Source of the DNA: Trichocoleus sp.
GTDB taxonomy: Bacteria > Cyanobacteriota > Cyanobacteriia > Elainellales > Elainellaceae
Assembly (NCBI GenBank): GCA_036702865.1
Contig: DATNQD010000063.1
Coordinates: forward strand, 1-64,000
Length of the DNA: 64,000 bases
Direction: 5' to 3'
The notes beneath the pieces are model-generated. The model was not told the DNA's origin. It did not search any database and worked only from the letters and a program-made list of their open reading frames with translations. The stretch's first letter is position 1. Every line of letters starts with the position of its first letter. Position numbers and translations under genes: made by a program. Shown here piece after piece: positions 26,146 to 35,163 of the stretch.

Positions 26146-27321
26146 ATGCCGCCAACCCATTCTCGGGCTTCTCGCCCAGTTGCCCAATCGCCACAGGAAA
26201 CCGCAACGAATAGACGCAAATTTCTTAGCACTGTTGCAGCGGCAGCTTCTAGCATTGTGCTCTCAAACTGTGCCCGCAATTTGTCAAACCCCAATGTTTC
26301 TGCAAGTGAAAGCCCTGGTTCTGGCAGCCCTAGCCCTGGAGCCAACAACAGGACGCTCTATATCTACACCTGGGCAAACTATACCGATGATGAACTGCTA
26401 AAAAGCTTTGAGGCAAAAACTGGCATTCGCCCCGTTGTCGATATTTTTGACTCCAATGAGGCAATGCTGGCAAAGATTCAGTCTGGGGGTGGGAGTGCTT
26501 ACAGCATCATCTTTCCCTCCGACTATATGGTGGTGGAGATGATTGGGCTGGGACTACTTTCGCCGCTGGACAAATCAAAACTTCCAGGGCTAGATAACCT
26601 CAATCCCAAGTGGAGCAATCCGATTTATGACCCCAACAATGCTCACAGCGTTCCGGCAACTTGGGGTACAACTGGGCTAATTTATAATCCAGAGAAGCTC
26701 GGCAAAGCGATCACAGACTGGAACTTCCTCTGGCAAAACAAAGGTTCTCTGAAGCGACAAGTCACGCTAATTAATGACGTGCGTGAAGTGATGGGGGCAG
26801 CTCTTCGGTCGCTCGGCTACTCCTACAACTCAACTGACCCAGCCCAGATCGAAAAAGCTTACAAAAAGCTCGTTGAGCTAAAACCAACGATCGCCTCTTT
26901 TCTGACGAACGGTTGGGAAGACCAGCTCGCCAGCGGTGACATTTCCATTGCCATGGCTTACTCTTCCGATGCACTGGCTCTAATCGAAGAAAAACCTTCT
27001 CTCAAGTATGTCATTCCTCAATCGGGCAGTTCTCTGTGGACAGATACAATGGTCATCCCCAAATCTGCCCCAAACCCCGATGCAGCTTACCAGTGGCTCA
27101 ACTTTCTCCTCGACCCCCAAAACGCAGCTAAGCTCGTTGAGCGCCTCAAGTTCGCCACACCCAATCAAGCAGCCTATAAACTCCTCCCCACTGATCTGAA
27201 AAATAACAAGGGGCTATTTCCCCCCAACAACCTGCTGGCAAAATCTGAGGGGGTTGCTCCCGTCCCGACCAAAACTGCTGATCTCTACGATCGCTACTGG
27301 ACGCAGCTTACCAGCGCCTAA
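26146..27321 (+). CDS. potD: Polyamine-binding protein PotD, Tat-type lipoprotein
   Basis: This periplasmic substrate-binding protein has 391 residues. The N-terminus carries a twin-arginine motif NRRKFLSTV (Arg23-Arg24) followed by an Ala-rich core and a lipobox LSNC with Cys42, so it is probably exported folded and lipid-anchored. After a Ser/Pro/Gly linker the domain begins 'LYIYTWANYTDDELLKSFEAKTG', typical of PotD/PotF. Binding-site aromatic and acidic blocks such as 'SDYMV', 'WGTTGLIYN' and 'AMAYSSDAL' are present. It starts about 150 bp after potA, with potB 80 bp downstream. Confidence 0.92.
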   Translation: MPPTHSRASRPVAQSPQETATNRRKFLSTVAAAASSIVLSNCARNLSNPNVSASESPGSGSPSPGANNRTLYIYTWANYTDDELLKSFEAKTGIRPVVDIFDSNEAMLAKIQSGGGSAYSIIFPSDYMVVEMIGLGLLSPLDKSKLPGLDNLNPKWSNPIYDPNNAHSVPATWGTTGLIYNPEKLGKAITDWNFLWQNKGSLKRQVTLINDVREVMGAALRSLGYSYNSTDPAQIEKAYKKLVELKPTIASFLTNGWEDQLASGDISIAMAYSSDALALIEEKPSLKYVIPQSGSSLWTDTMVIPKSAPNPDAAYQWLNFLLDPQNAAKLVERLKFATPNQAAYKLLPTDLKNNKGLFPPNNLLAKSEGVAPVPTKTADLYDRYWTQLTSA

Positions 27322-27400
27322 CCAATCTCTTCAAATTCTTGCTGCTCTCTCGCATCCATTCACTTGATCAGCTTTCCGCGTCTCTTCATCCCACATCCTC

Positions 27401-28336
27401 ATGTCTTCTCCACCCGTCTCTCTTACTGACTCTCCGCCTGCCCCCTCTCGCTGGAAACGCTGGTTCAGTAAGCTGATCGAGCCGATCGTTCTACTACTCC
27501 CTTCTGGGGTCTGGTTATTGTTGCTGCTGGTCATCCCAACTTTGATGATTCTGGAACTCAGTTTGATCCCAGGATTTCGATTAGGGCAATCCGCAGGAGG
27601 CTATGGCATTGGCAATTATCTGGAGATTCTGAAGCCTGCAAATCCCTACCTGCAAGAGCCGACCAACCCCTATCTGCAAGTGATTAGTCGATCGCTATTC
27701 TTTGCCTTCGGTTCAACCGTTCTCACCCTGCTGTTTGGGTTTCCGGTTGCTTACTGGATTGGGGTGATGGCTCCCGCTCGCTGGCGGAATCTGCTGCTGG
27801 TGGGGTTTGTGCTGCCGCTCTGGACATCTTCCCTGCTGCGTGCCTATGCCTGGATTACCATTCTGCGTTCAACGGGGCTGCTGAATTCAGTCCTGACGGC
27901 GATCGGCATCCCGGGTCAGGAATGGCTGAACCGCAGCCCGGCTGTGTTTATTGGCATGGCATATAGCTTTTTGCCCTATATGGTGCTAATTCTCTATGCT
28001 TCCCTGGAAAAGCTTGATAAACGATTACTAGAAGCAGCGGCAGACTTAGGCGCAACTCCTCAACAGTCCTTCTGGAGAATTACTGTACCGCAAACGCTGC
28101 CTGGTATTGCCGCAGGGGGTCTGCTGGTTTTCATTGCCAGTTTGGGCGATTTTGTTGTGCCAGAACTCTTGGGGGGTGCTTCCAGCATGACCATTTCCCG
28201 CTTTATCTTCAACCAGTTTTTGGGGGCAACGCGCAACTGGGGGCTGGGTTCAAGCCTCAGCATGATTCTGATTTTGGCAGTGAGTATTGCAATTGCCTTG
28301 ATGATTCGGTATGGCGATCGGGATGCGGTTGGATGA
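27401..28336 (+). CDS. potB: Polyamine ABC importer permease PotB
   Basis: The 311-residue inner-membrane permease has a Pro/Ser-rich cytosolic start, six helices and the EAA-loop 'EAAADLGATPQQSFWRITVPQTLPG' that docks onto PotA. 'GDFVVPELLGG' is a conserved PotB block. Its stop overlaps the potC ATG by four bases, indicating coupled translation. Confidence 0.93.
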   Translation: MSSPPVSLTDSPPAPSRWKRWFSKLIEPIVLLLPSGVWLLLLLVIPTLMILELSLIPGFRLGQSAGGYGIGNYLEILKPANPYLQEPTNPYLQVISRSLFFAFGSTVLTLLFGFPVAYWIGVMAPARWRNLLLVGFVLPLWTSSLLRAYAWITILRSTGLLNSVLTAIGIPGQEWLNRSPAVFIGMAYSFLPYMVLILYASLEKLDKRLLEAAADLGATPQQSFWRITVPQTLPGIAAGGLLVFIASLGDFVVPELLGGASSMTISRFIFNQFLGATRNWGLGSSLSMILILAVSIAIALMIRYGDRDAVG

Positions 28337-29175
28337 GCACAAAGATTGAAATGGAGGAAGATCCTGTGATGCTCCGTTCACCAAAACCAAAGCTCCGCTT
28401 CTCCTGGCAGATGCTCTTTACGCTGCTCATGTTTGGGTTTATGTATTTTCCCATTCTGGTGCTCGCGTTCTATAGCTTCAATGGGTCGCGGTTTAGTTCA
28501 AACTGGGGCGGCTTTAGCCTCAAATGGTACATGAGCCTGCTGAACGATAGTCGAATTCAGTCCGCGCTGCAAGATAGCCTGGTTGTGGCGTTTACTGCAG
28601 TCAGCATCTCGGCGGTATTGGGAACGATGATGGCAGTTGGGCTGGCAAAATATCGCTTTCCGGGTAAGGGGCTTTATCGCGGCATTTCCTATCTACCGCT
28701 GATTATTCCAGACATTGCGATCGCAGTTGCGACGTTGGTTTTTCTGGTTTATGTGGGCGTTTCCCTGAGTCTCTGGACGATTATTGCAGCCCATATTGTG
28801 TTTTGTTTGGCGTATGTCGCTGTGGTTGTCTCAACGCGACTTGCAGGCTTAAATCCTCATCTTGAAGAAGCTGCCCTTGATCTGGGAGCAACGCCAACCC
28901 AGGCATTTATTAAGGTTCTTTTGCCCGAACTGATGCCTGCCATCCTATCTGGTTGTCTGCTGGCGTTTGTGCTGAGCATGGATGATCTGCTGATTTCCAG
29001 CTTCACTGCGGGTGGGGGCGCAAATACGCTGCCCATGGAAATCTTTAGCCGCGTTCGGACAGGCGTCAAGCCCGACATTAATGCGCTGAGCGTTGTGCTG
29101 ATCCTGACTTCTGGCGTTCTGGCATTTGCCTCAGAGTACATTCGCTATCGCAGCACTCGCCGCAGGCTTCAGTAG
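28333..29175 (+). CDS. potC: Polyamine ABC importer permease PotC
   Basis: The 280-residue second permease of the importer has six predicted helices, the EAA-loop 'EAALDLGATPTQAFIKVLLPELMPA', and the PotC-typical 'FSMDDL'-like 'LSMDDLLISSF'. It begins within the potB stop and ends the operon, facing the GT4 gene 35 bp away with no clear terminator between. An internal ATG 13 codons in, at 28372, is an alternative start. Confidence 0.93.
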   Translation: MSTKIEMEEDPVMLRSPKPKLRFSWQMLFTLLMFGFMYFPILVLAFYSFNGSRFSSNWGGFSLKWYMSLLNDSRIQSALQDSLVVAFTAVSISAVLGTMMAVGLAKYRFPGKGLYRGISYLPLIIPDIAIAVATLVFLVYVGVSLSLWTIIAAHIVFCLAYVAVVVSTRLAGLNPHLEEAALDLGATPTQAFIKVLLPELMPAILSGCLLAFVLSMDDLLISSFTAGGGANTLPMEIFSRVRTGVKPDINALSVVLILTSGVLAFASEYIRYRSTRRRLQ

Positions 29176-29210
29176 AGCATTTCCTAAACCTGGGATAGAG
29201 CCTGGGAAAA

Positions 29211-30362
29211 CTAGACAGAACTGCTGAAATAGACCCGCTGTTCTTGCAGCACCTTCTTGTAGAGGGCTTCTATCTGCGTAATATTTTCTTTGAGCGTGTA
29301 GCGATCGAGAACTCGTTGACGAGCTTTTCGCCCCAGAAGCATTGTCAGTTCAGGATGGTCTTGAAAGAGCGGCAGGAGCGTTTGCAGTTGAGTTGCAACT
29401 CGTTGTGTGCTCAAAACTACCCCGGCTCCGCTTTCCATGACTTCTCCATCAGCTCCGGCGTCAGTGGCGAAGCAGGCAACTCCACAAGCCATTGCTTCCA
29501 GAAGGGAGAGAGACAGCCCTTCGACCAGGGAAGGCAGGATAAATACATCAGAGCCCCGCAAGATCTGGATGCGCTGCTGTTCGTCTGCCACAAAGCCCAG
29601 CCAAATCACGCCCATTTCTTCGCCATAGGTTGCCATGAGGGAAGGTGCAAGCGGACCGTTGCCCACAATCACCAGTTTGCTGCCCTGCCTCATCTCAGAG
29701 TGCTTCCAGGCACGCAGTAAGGACTCGACGTTCTTCTCAACTGAAATCCGACCCTGGTAGACAAAGATTCGCTGAGCGTTCAGCTCGGTTTTAAGTTTTG
29801 ATAGACCCGGAGAGTATTTCTCGGCATCCACTCCATTCGGAATAACGGCAAGCTTCGCTTTGGGAACGCCTAACCGGGCTAGAAGGTCTCGCTGAATCTT
29901 CGAGAAAACGATCGTTCGGTCGTAGTTTGCCAGCGAGGGAGCATAAAGCTGGTAGGTAAGCTGCTGAGTACTGGAGGTCAAGTTCCGAGGCTTACGGGCA
30001 AAGGGAGGATGGAATGTGGCAACGAGGGGTAGGTTTAACTCCTGACAAATTTCAGGCAGCAGAAAATCCAGCGGAGAAAGGGTCAGTGATGCATGAACCA
30101 GATCAGGCTTGAGCTTTCGCAGTGCTTGAGTCAAGACCCGACTCGATTTGAGCGATGGAATCGTATAGATCTGCGACTTGTAGAGGAAAGGAATCGGGAC
30201 TTCCTGACAATCCCCCCATCCGTCTGTGACTGTTGTTTCTTCCTGGGCAAAGTGAAGAAAACTAACTTGATGTCCCCGATCGAGGAGAGCATTTGTAACT
30301 TCTCGACCATAGGTGACGTTGCCGCAAAACGGAGATTTCTTTCCAATCCAGGCAATGTGCAT
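29211..30362 (-). CDS. GT4-family glycosyltransferase, possibly a glycolipid synthase
   Basis: A 383-residue GT-B enzyme. The N-terminal domain starts 'MHIAWIGKKSPFCGNVTYGREV', and the C-terminal domain has 'VYQGRISVEKNVESLL', 'VIVGNGP' and the donor-binding 'LPSLVEGLSLSLLEAMACG' (EX7E motif). It is soluble or peripheral, with no helix. The product is not certain: cyanobacterial DgdA (Slr1508) belongs to GT4, and this may be that enzyme, but I cannot confirm the orthology by eye. It lies 91 bp downstream of the MFS gene on the same strand. Confidence 0.75.
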   Translation of the reverse strand: MHIAWIGKKSPFCGNVTYGREVTNALLDRGHQVSFLHFAQEETTVTDGWGDCQEVPIPFLYKSQIYTIPSLKSSRVLTQALRKLKPDLVHASLTLSPLDFLLPEICQELNLPLVATFHPPFARKPRNLTSSTQQLTYQLYAPSLANYDRTIVFSKIQRDLLARLGVPKAKLAVIPNGVDAEKYSPGLSKLKTELNAQRIFVYQGRISVEKNVESLLRAWKHSEMRQGSKLVIVGNGPLAPSLMATYGEEMGVIWLGFVADEQQRIQILRGSDVFILPSLVEGLSLSLLEAMACGVACFATDAGADGEVMESGAGVVLSTQRVATQLQTLLPLFQDHPELTMLLGRKARQRVLDRYTLKENITQIEALYKKVLQEQRVYFSSSV

Positions 30363-30453
30363 TCAAGGTGATCGCTTTATCGAATAATTATTAATCGCGT
30401 ATTAAGGATTTTAATCGTTCGTGTCACCATTGCAACCTTTTCGCTAAGAGAAA

Positions 30454-32175
30454 TCATGATTGGTGGAATGATTGACGAGAAAGCGACCAAGTGAGCGTTC
30501 CGCCCAGCAGTGCTAGAGCCGCCAGAGCCAGAAAGACAGCTTGTAGCCCAAACAGCGTCTCGGCAACTCCCGCAAGTGCCAGAGGTAGACTGAGCGCGAT
30601 GTTGATTGCATTGTTTTGCAACCCAAAGACTTTGCCGCGCATATCTTCGGGCGTTTCTTCTTGAATTGCCGTTTGCATTGGGACTCCAGCAGTGGCAGCG
30701 CAAGCCCCCAAGACCACTAAGAGCGGCAGCGTCGGCAGCAGATGATGCGAGACAAAGGAGATCATTGCCAGCGCCAGCGCCATCCCGATCGAGCCAAACA
30801 GGCTGAGCTGAGCATGAGTGAACCGCTGTCCAAACTGTCCGACTAGCACTGCCCCGATCGCCATTCCAACCCCACCCGCAGCCAGCAAGAAGCCAAACTG
30901 GGAAGCTTTGATCTCTGGCATCACCTCCGCCAACCGGACTGCCAGAACTGCCAGCGCCGCAAAGATAGAAAACAGAATGACCAGATGAATCATTGCTGCG
31001 CGAACATGGCTCTTCTCTTTCAGGTAGCGCAGCCCATCGCGAATATTGACCCAGACATCGGGCAGGGTTTCATCTGAATCGATCGTCTTTTCATTCGTCC
31101 GTAGCAGCATCAGCAGCAGCCCAGCCGCCGCGTAGCTACCCCCAACCAGCACCTCTCGACCAATTTCCGCTGGGAAATGAAACTGTTGGGCGATCGGTGT
31201 TGCAATTGTATCTGCCAGCGCTAACAGCGGTTCTCCCAGCGCAAAGCCGACAATCACCGATGCCATCATCGTCATTGTGTAGAGAGAATTGGCGGAGAGC
31301 AGATGACGACGATCGACAATAAGCGGAATCACTGCCTGCTCTGCCGGAGCAAAGAACTGGGTTAGCGTCGAGACGAGAAAGGTTACCCCTAAGACAATCA
31401 GGAACCCGACAGGCAAGCTGCCACCTGTCCAACCCTGCGTTGCCCATAGCAGGATCGGCAGACTGAGCACCAGCCCCCCACGCAACAGATTTGTAGAAAC
31501 TAAAACTGCCCGCTTCCGCCAGTGATCGACATAGACACCCGCGATCGAGCCAAACAAAACTGCCGGAATTGTGAAAGCAACCATCAGGGAAGATACCCAA
31601 CCGCTGATCGATTGGTTCTCAGCTTGAAACCGGGTTGAAATCAGGGCAATCATCAGCACCAGATAGACTTTATCGGCAAGCTGAGAGAAAACTTGCCCAC
31701 TCCAGAGCGTCAGAAAATCCCGGTTCTTGAGGACAGGCAATAAGCCGCGTTCCGGTTCTAAATCGCTTGCATCTGAATCTTCTGAGCCGATCGAACCGTT
31801 ACCACTGCTGCCACTGCCATCCGTAGAGACAGGTTGAGAGACAGGTTGTTGATCAGGGCTTGTCAAACCAGCTTGTTCTGGATGAGCTTCTAAAGCTGTT
31901 TGAGCCGAATGACCCTGCCCATTCCCTAACGGGGGCTGCGTGTTTGGATCGGGGACAAGCTCAGCCGTAGGATTTGTTTCAATCGCCGGATTCTCGCCAT
32001 CGTTCTCTGAATCCTCAAACGTATAGTCTGGCAATCGGGAGGAAGGAGCCCAGTTTGGCTTTTCTGTGGAATGAGCAGTATGGGGCTGCCCTTTCCCGAT
32101 GCGTGGATCGAGCTGGCTGGATAACCGGGACTGATTTGTAGATGTCTTGGGTTGAGAGTCAAACGATCGCGTCAT
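30454..32175 (-). CDS. Major facilitator superfamily transporter with long disordered N-terminus
   Basis: From the likely ATG at 32175 (MTRSFDSQPK) the protein has 573 residues; the frame is also open to 32223. Residues 1-~145 are polar, rich in Ser, Pro, Gln and Asn, and apparently disordered. Transport helices begin at 'NRDFLTLWSGQVFSQLADKVYLVLM', followed by about 12 segments and the 'GVYVDHWRKRAVL' MFS loop typical of the enterobactin-exporter-like (MFS_3) group. A drug or metabolite exporter role is likely. The start overlaps the end of recO by 17 bases. No regulator is nearby. Confidence 0.82.
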   Translation of the reverse strand: MTRSFDSQPKTSTNQSRLSSQLDPRIGKGQPHTAHSTEKPNWAPSSRLPDYTFEDSENDGENPAIETNPTAELVPDPNTQPPLGNGQGHSAQTALEAHPEQAGLTSPDQQPVSQPVSTDGSGSSGNGSIGSEDSDASDLEPERGLLPVLKNRDFLTLWSGQVFSQLADKVYLVLMIALISTRFQAENQSISGWVSSLMVAFTIPAVLFGSIAGVYVDHWRKRAVLVSTNLLRGGLVLSLPILLWATQGWTGGSLPVGFLIVLGVTFLVSTLTQFFAPAEQAVIPLIVDRRHLLSANSLYTMTMMASVIVGFALGEPLLALADTIATPIAQQFHFPAEIGREVLVGGSYAAAGLLLMLLRTNEKTIDSDETLPDVWVNIRDGLRYLKEKSHVRAAMIHLVILFSIFAALAVLAVRLAEVMPEIKASQFGFLLAAGGVGMAIGAVLVGQFGQRFTHAQLSLFGSIGMALALAMISFVSHHLLPTLPLLVVLGACAATAGVPMQTAIQEETPEDMRGKVFGLQNNAINIALSLPLALAGVAETLFGLQAVFLALAALALLGGTLTWSLSRQSFHQS

Positions 32176-33124
32176 GGTCTCTGGGGAACGAAGGGGCATC
32201 AGCAGGAGCAAAGCAAGTGTCAATCAGGGCGGCAGAGCGAATGGGTCGGTCGAAGTAATACTGAGCATAGTGCCGTAGAACTCGCTCAATTGGCAGCCAG
32301 ACCTGGTTGGATGCAAAGACGGGTGGGTCAGCTGTCGTGAGGGTTTCAATGAGATTGGGCTGGGTCAATTGCTGGAGCAAGTAAAGCTCGATCGCCGTCA
32401 GTTGGGTTTGCAGTTCAGGTGGCGATTTCGTTCGAACAATTGCCCGATTCGCAGCTTGTGCCTTCGATGGCAGGGATGACAAACCGACAGAAAGCTTTTT
32501 AACTGGCAATTGTTTAGTGGGCGAATTCGATGGCAAACCATCAAGCTGAAGATTTTCCAAGTCCGACAGTAAAACAGTGCCTCCTGCTACCACACTAAAC
32601 CCGACTCGCCAGTTTGGATCAGCGAAATTTGGGACGATCGGCTGTTGGCTAACGCAGCACCCATGAACCTGAGGCGAGACCCCTGCCAGCGCCAGCAGAT
32701 GAAACATAGCGTGAACCAGACAGGGCAAGGTTACTGTCCCAGGCAACTGCTCCAGCCGACTCAGATGCTCGCGCAGCAGATGATATAGCTCTGCTTGAGG
32801 TTGGTCGGTGAATGCCTCACAGAGCGCAATTTCTGCAAGATACTGGGCAGCAGTCAGCTTGCGCAGATCTTGACTCAACCCCGGAAAGGATTCAATGCTC
32901 TCTGCCTGAATGACCTTATCCAGACTTTTACCATTAGCAATTAATAATTCATTGATGACAAATAAGCCGCTTCTGCCACCCAGGCTAGACTTGTGCTTAC
33001 GCGACCCCGGAGCCACCGCCCGGACAAATCCAGTATCTTCCGTCAGAATCGTCAATAGGCGATCGGACTCCCCAAAAGGAGTGCTCTTTAAGTTGATACC
33101 GATCGCCTTGTACGTTCCACTCAT
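32159..33124 (-). CDS. recO: DNA repair protein RecO
   Basis: RecO anneals ssDNA and helps RecR load RecA in gap repair. The product begins 'MSGTYKAIGINLKSTPFGESDRLLTILTEDTGFVRAVAPGSRK', the OB-fold start of the family, with the helical/zinc-finger-like region after residue 80 ('CEAF', 'GCCVSQQP'). At 321 residues it is longer than E. coli RecO (about 242); the excess is mostly an insert around 185-240, common in cyanobacterial forms. It overlaps the MFS gene. Confidence 0.9.
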   Translation of the reverse strand: MSGTYKAIGINLKSTPFGESDRLLTILTEDTGFVRAVAPGSRKHKSSLGGRSGLFVINELLIANGKSLDKVIQAESIESFPGLSQDLRKLTAAQYLAEIALCEAFTDQPQAELYHLLREHLSRLEQLPGTVTLPCLVHAMFHLLALAGVSPQVHGCCVSQQPIVPNFADPNWRVGFSVVAGGTVLLSDLENLQLDGLPSNSPTKQLPVKKLSVGLSSLPSKAQAANRAIVRTKSPPELQTQLTAIELYLLQQLTQPNLIETLTTADPPVFASNQVWLPIERVLRHYAQYYFDRPIRSAALIDTCFAPADAPSFPRDHDAIV

Positions 33125-33230
33125 GACCTTAAATCCGTAACAGCTTAGAAGGATGAAGGTTAAGCACCTGAACTAAACCCTAATTTTTGAATCCTTAACC
33201 CCTGAAACCGAAACCTGATTCATCCCTCAT

Positions 33231-33268
33231 CTTTGCAATCCTTAACCTTCTTTGCAATCCTTAACTTT
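33231..33268. repeat. 19-bp tandem repeat at the deoC stop
   Basis: Two adjacent copies of CTTTGCAATCCTTAAC(C/T)TT (33231-33249 and 33250-33268, one mismatch); a related ATCCTTAACC lies 30 bp left. The second copy overlaps the deoC stop codon. Probably replication slippage. Confidence 0.7.
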
Positions 33269-33941
33269 ATTTCTCCAGGTTATCGCGTTGGCGCATGAGT
33301 TCGACACCATAGGAGGTGCCTAATCGATTTGCACCCGCCAAAATCAGCTCGATCGCCTGAGCCGCCGTCCGGATTCCTCCAGATGCTTTGATGCCGACTC
33401 GTTCCTTGGCAATTTGCTTCAAAAGTTTGACATCTTCGACGGTTGCGCCGCCAAACCAACCCGTACTCGTCTTGAGGAAAGCAACCCCAGCATCCATACA
33501 GATATCGGCTGCCAGTTTTTTTTCTTCTTCTGTGAGAAGTGCCATTTCCAGGATTGCCTTGACTGGCTTATCGGTTGCTTCGCAGATCGTTGCCAGGTCG
33601 CGATGCACTTCGTTGGTTTTACCTACCTTTAACCACCCCAGGTTAATCACTACATCCAATTCATCGGCTCCGTTCTCCACGGCTTCTTGTGCTTCATAGA
33701 GCTTGACTGCAGAAGTCGTCGCGCCGCTCGGAAACCCAATGACTGCACAAACTTGAGGACGCTTATTCAGCAAAATTTCCACCGCCTGCCGCACATGTAC
33801 CGGGTAGATACAAACCGTTGCAAAGCCAAAACGATCGGCTTCAGCACAGTATTGAGACACCTGCTCAGCCGTTGCGATGGGGCTTAAGAGCGAATGATCA
33901 ATAAATTGAGCCAGGTTAATTTCAGGGTGTTGCTCAGCCAT
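33267..33941 (-). CDS. deoC: Deoxyribose-phosphate aldolase
   Basis: DeoC cleaves 2-deoxyribose 5-phosphate to acetaldehyde and glyceraldehyde 3-phosphate. The frame is open from 34079, but the ATG at 33941, preceded by GAGAGGGG, begins the family sequence ([20 protein letters not shown]) and gives 224 residues. The Schiff-base Lys157 (AFLKTSTGW) and the second Lys185 (GIKASGGIR) are present. The 46 extra residues upstream are low-complexity Ser/Arg and not conserved in the family. It lies about 140 bp upstream of recO on the same strand. Confidence 0.93.
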   Translation of the reverse strand: MAEQHPEINLAQFIDHSLLSPIATAEQVSQYCAEADRFGFATVCIYPVHVRQAVEILLNKRPQVCAVIGFPSGATTSAVKLYEAQEAVENGADELDVVINLGWLKVGKTNEVHRDLATICEATDKPVKAILEMALLTEEEKKLAADICMDAGVAFLKTSTGWFGGATVEDVKLLKQIAKERVGIKASGGIRTAAQAIELILAGANRLGTSYGVELMRQRDNLEK

Positions 33942-34168
33942 TTTTTGACCCCTCTCTTCTTCATCACTTGTATCAGAAAAAGTTAATGAAGATGTATTTC
34001 TCAGGCTTGATTCTATATGCGATCGTTTTACGAAAGCCCTTAAACTCCTTAAATTGGATGAAATCGTGTCGAGCAACACATCCGATTTGGGAGGCTACGT
34101 TATCCTAGAAACGCGGGGTTAAATTTTGTTGCGGTTCCCCTGCTACCTTCCCGTCCTCAGAGGTTAAT

Positions 34169-34363
34169 ATGGCTTCTCCTTCGACAACTCGCCGCCAATC
34201 TTCCGATGATATGATTTGGGACAACTTGAAGCGGGCAATTGCTACCAGTTCTGGGTTTCAACGCTGGCAGGTTGAACGAGCAGTTTCTCCATCCCTTAAC
34301 GATGATCTGGAACAGCAGGTCAGGGGCTATCTGCGGGAGACGCTGGAAACGCTTGCTTATTGA
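34169..34363 (+). CDS. Small conserved cyanobacterial protein (64 aa)
   Basis: A 64-residue acidic/basic helical protein, 'DDMIWDNLKRAIATSSGFQRWQ ... LREltLETLAY' type, which I recall as conserved across cyanobacteria with no assigned function. No helix, signal peptide or metal motif. It is a lone plus-strand gene between two minus-strand genes, with its own promoter presumably in 34080-34168. Confidence 0.65.
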   Translation: MASPSTTRRQSSDDMIWDNLKRAIATSSGFQRWQVERAVSPSLNDDLEQQVRGYLRETLETLAY

Positions 34364-34442
34364 GCGTAATATTTGAGCGCGATAAAAAGGCGAAGCCCAG
34401 TTCGCCTGAATAGAATTTCTGAGCAGTCGCTGTAAGACAAGC

Positions 34443-35006
34443 CTAGAACAACTGAAAGTCTCCAAGGATATTGGTAATGCCTCCCTGGAGTCTTTTTAGT
34501 GTGTTGGCTGCATCTGCTAGACGATCGCCTTCCACGACAATTGCCCCCGTTGGGTAATTTTGAATGACCTCAATTAAGCTAATTTGGTTATCTTGAGCGG
34601 CAGAGGCAATCAGCGCCGATCGCATTGCTGGAAGATCAGCCGTTCGCCCGGGGGAGTGAATGTAGTTGCTGAGTTGTCCCAAGATTACATCTCCCACAGG
34701 GCTGTTCAGCAGGCGATCGAGCGTTACCAAGTTCACTGAAATCGGCTCAGTGAGAATTTGTCGCACCTGATCTGGCTTTTGCCCTGTCCTCCCCAGCAAC
34801 CGATTGAGTCTACGAGGGGCTTCCCCGGTTTCTGCCAGAGCTGTGAGATCCTCTGTACGAATTGAGCCTTGGAAGATGCGATATTTCCACATCACTTGTC
34901 CGGCAGCAACCGTAGCAGGCTGATGTGCCAGAAGGGAAAGAAGCATTGCCGTCATCCCCAAAACCAAACTCGATCGCCGGCAGAATCCTTTTTGTTTCCC
35001 GTTCAT
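34443..35006 (-). CDS. DUF1400-domain secreted protein
   Basis: From the ATG at 35006 (SD AGCGAGGAG nine bases upstream; the earlier in-frame ATG at 35051 lacks one) the product has 187 residues. A signal peptide ('SLVLGMTAMLLSLLAHQPATVAA') is followed by a ~140-residue domain matching DUF1400 ('LKYRIFQ.SI..EDLT..AETGE', 'VNLVTLDRLLNSPVG', 'ALIASAAQDNQISLIEVIQNYPT'). In cyanobacteria this domain usually precedes an alpha/beta hydrolase; here it stands alone, either a natural short form or the result of hydrolase loss. Confidence 0.8.
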   Translation of the reverse strand: MNGKQKGFCRRSSLVLGMTAMLLSLLAHQPATVAAGQVMWKYRIFQGSIRTEDLTALAETGEAPRRLNRLLGRTGQKPDQVRQILTEPISVNLVTLDRLLNSPVGDVILGQLSNYIHSPGRTADLPAMRSALIASAAQDNQISLIEVIQNYPTGAIVVEGDRLADAANTLKRLQGGITNILGDFQLF

Positions 35007-35163
35007 GCGGTGCTCCTCGCTGGTTTGATGATGAGTACCCAATGCAATCAATTCCCCCTCCGGTCGTCCTGCTGCGTCAGGCGAGTTTCAGGTTTACGCC
35101 TTGGCTCGCTCTTCTAGTTTCTAACAATGAGCATTCAACACATAACCCAACTAGGACAGTAAA

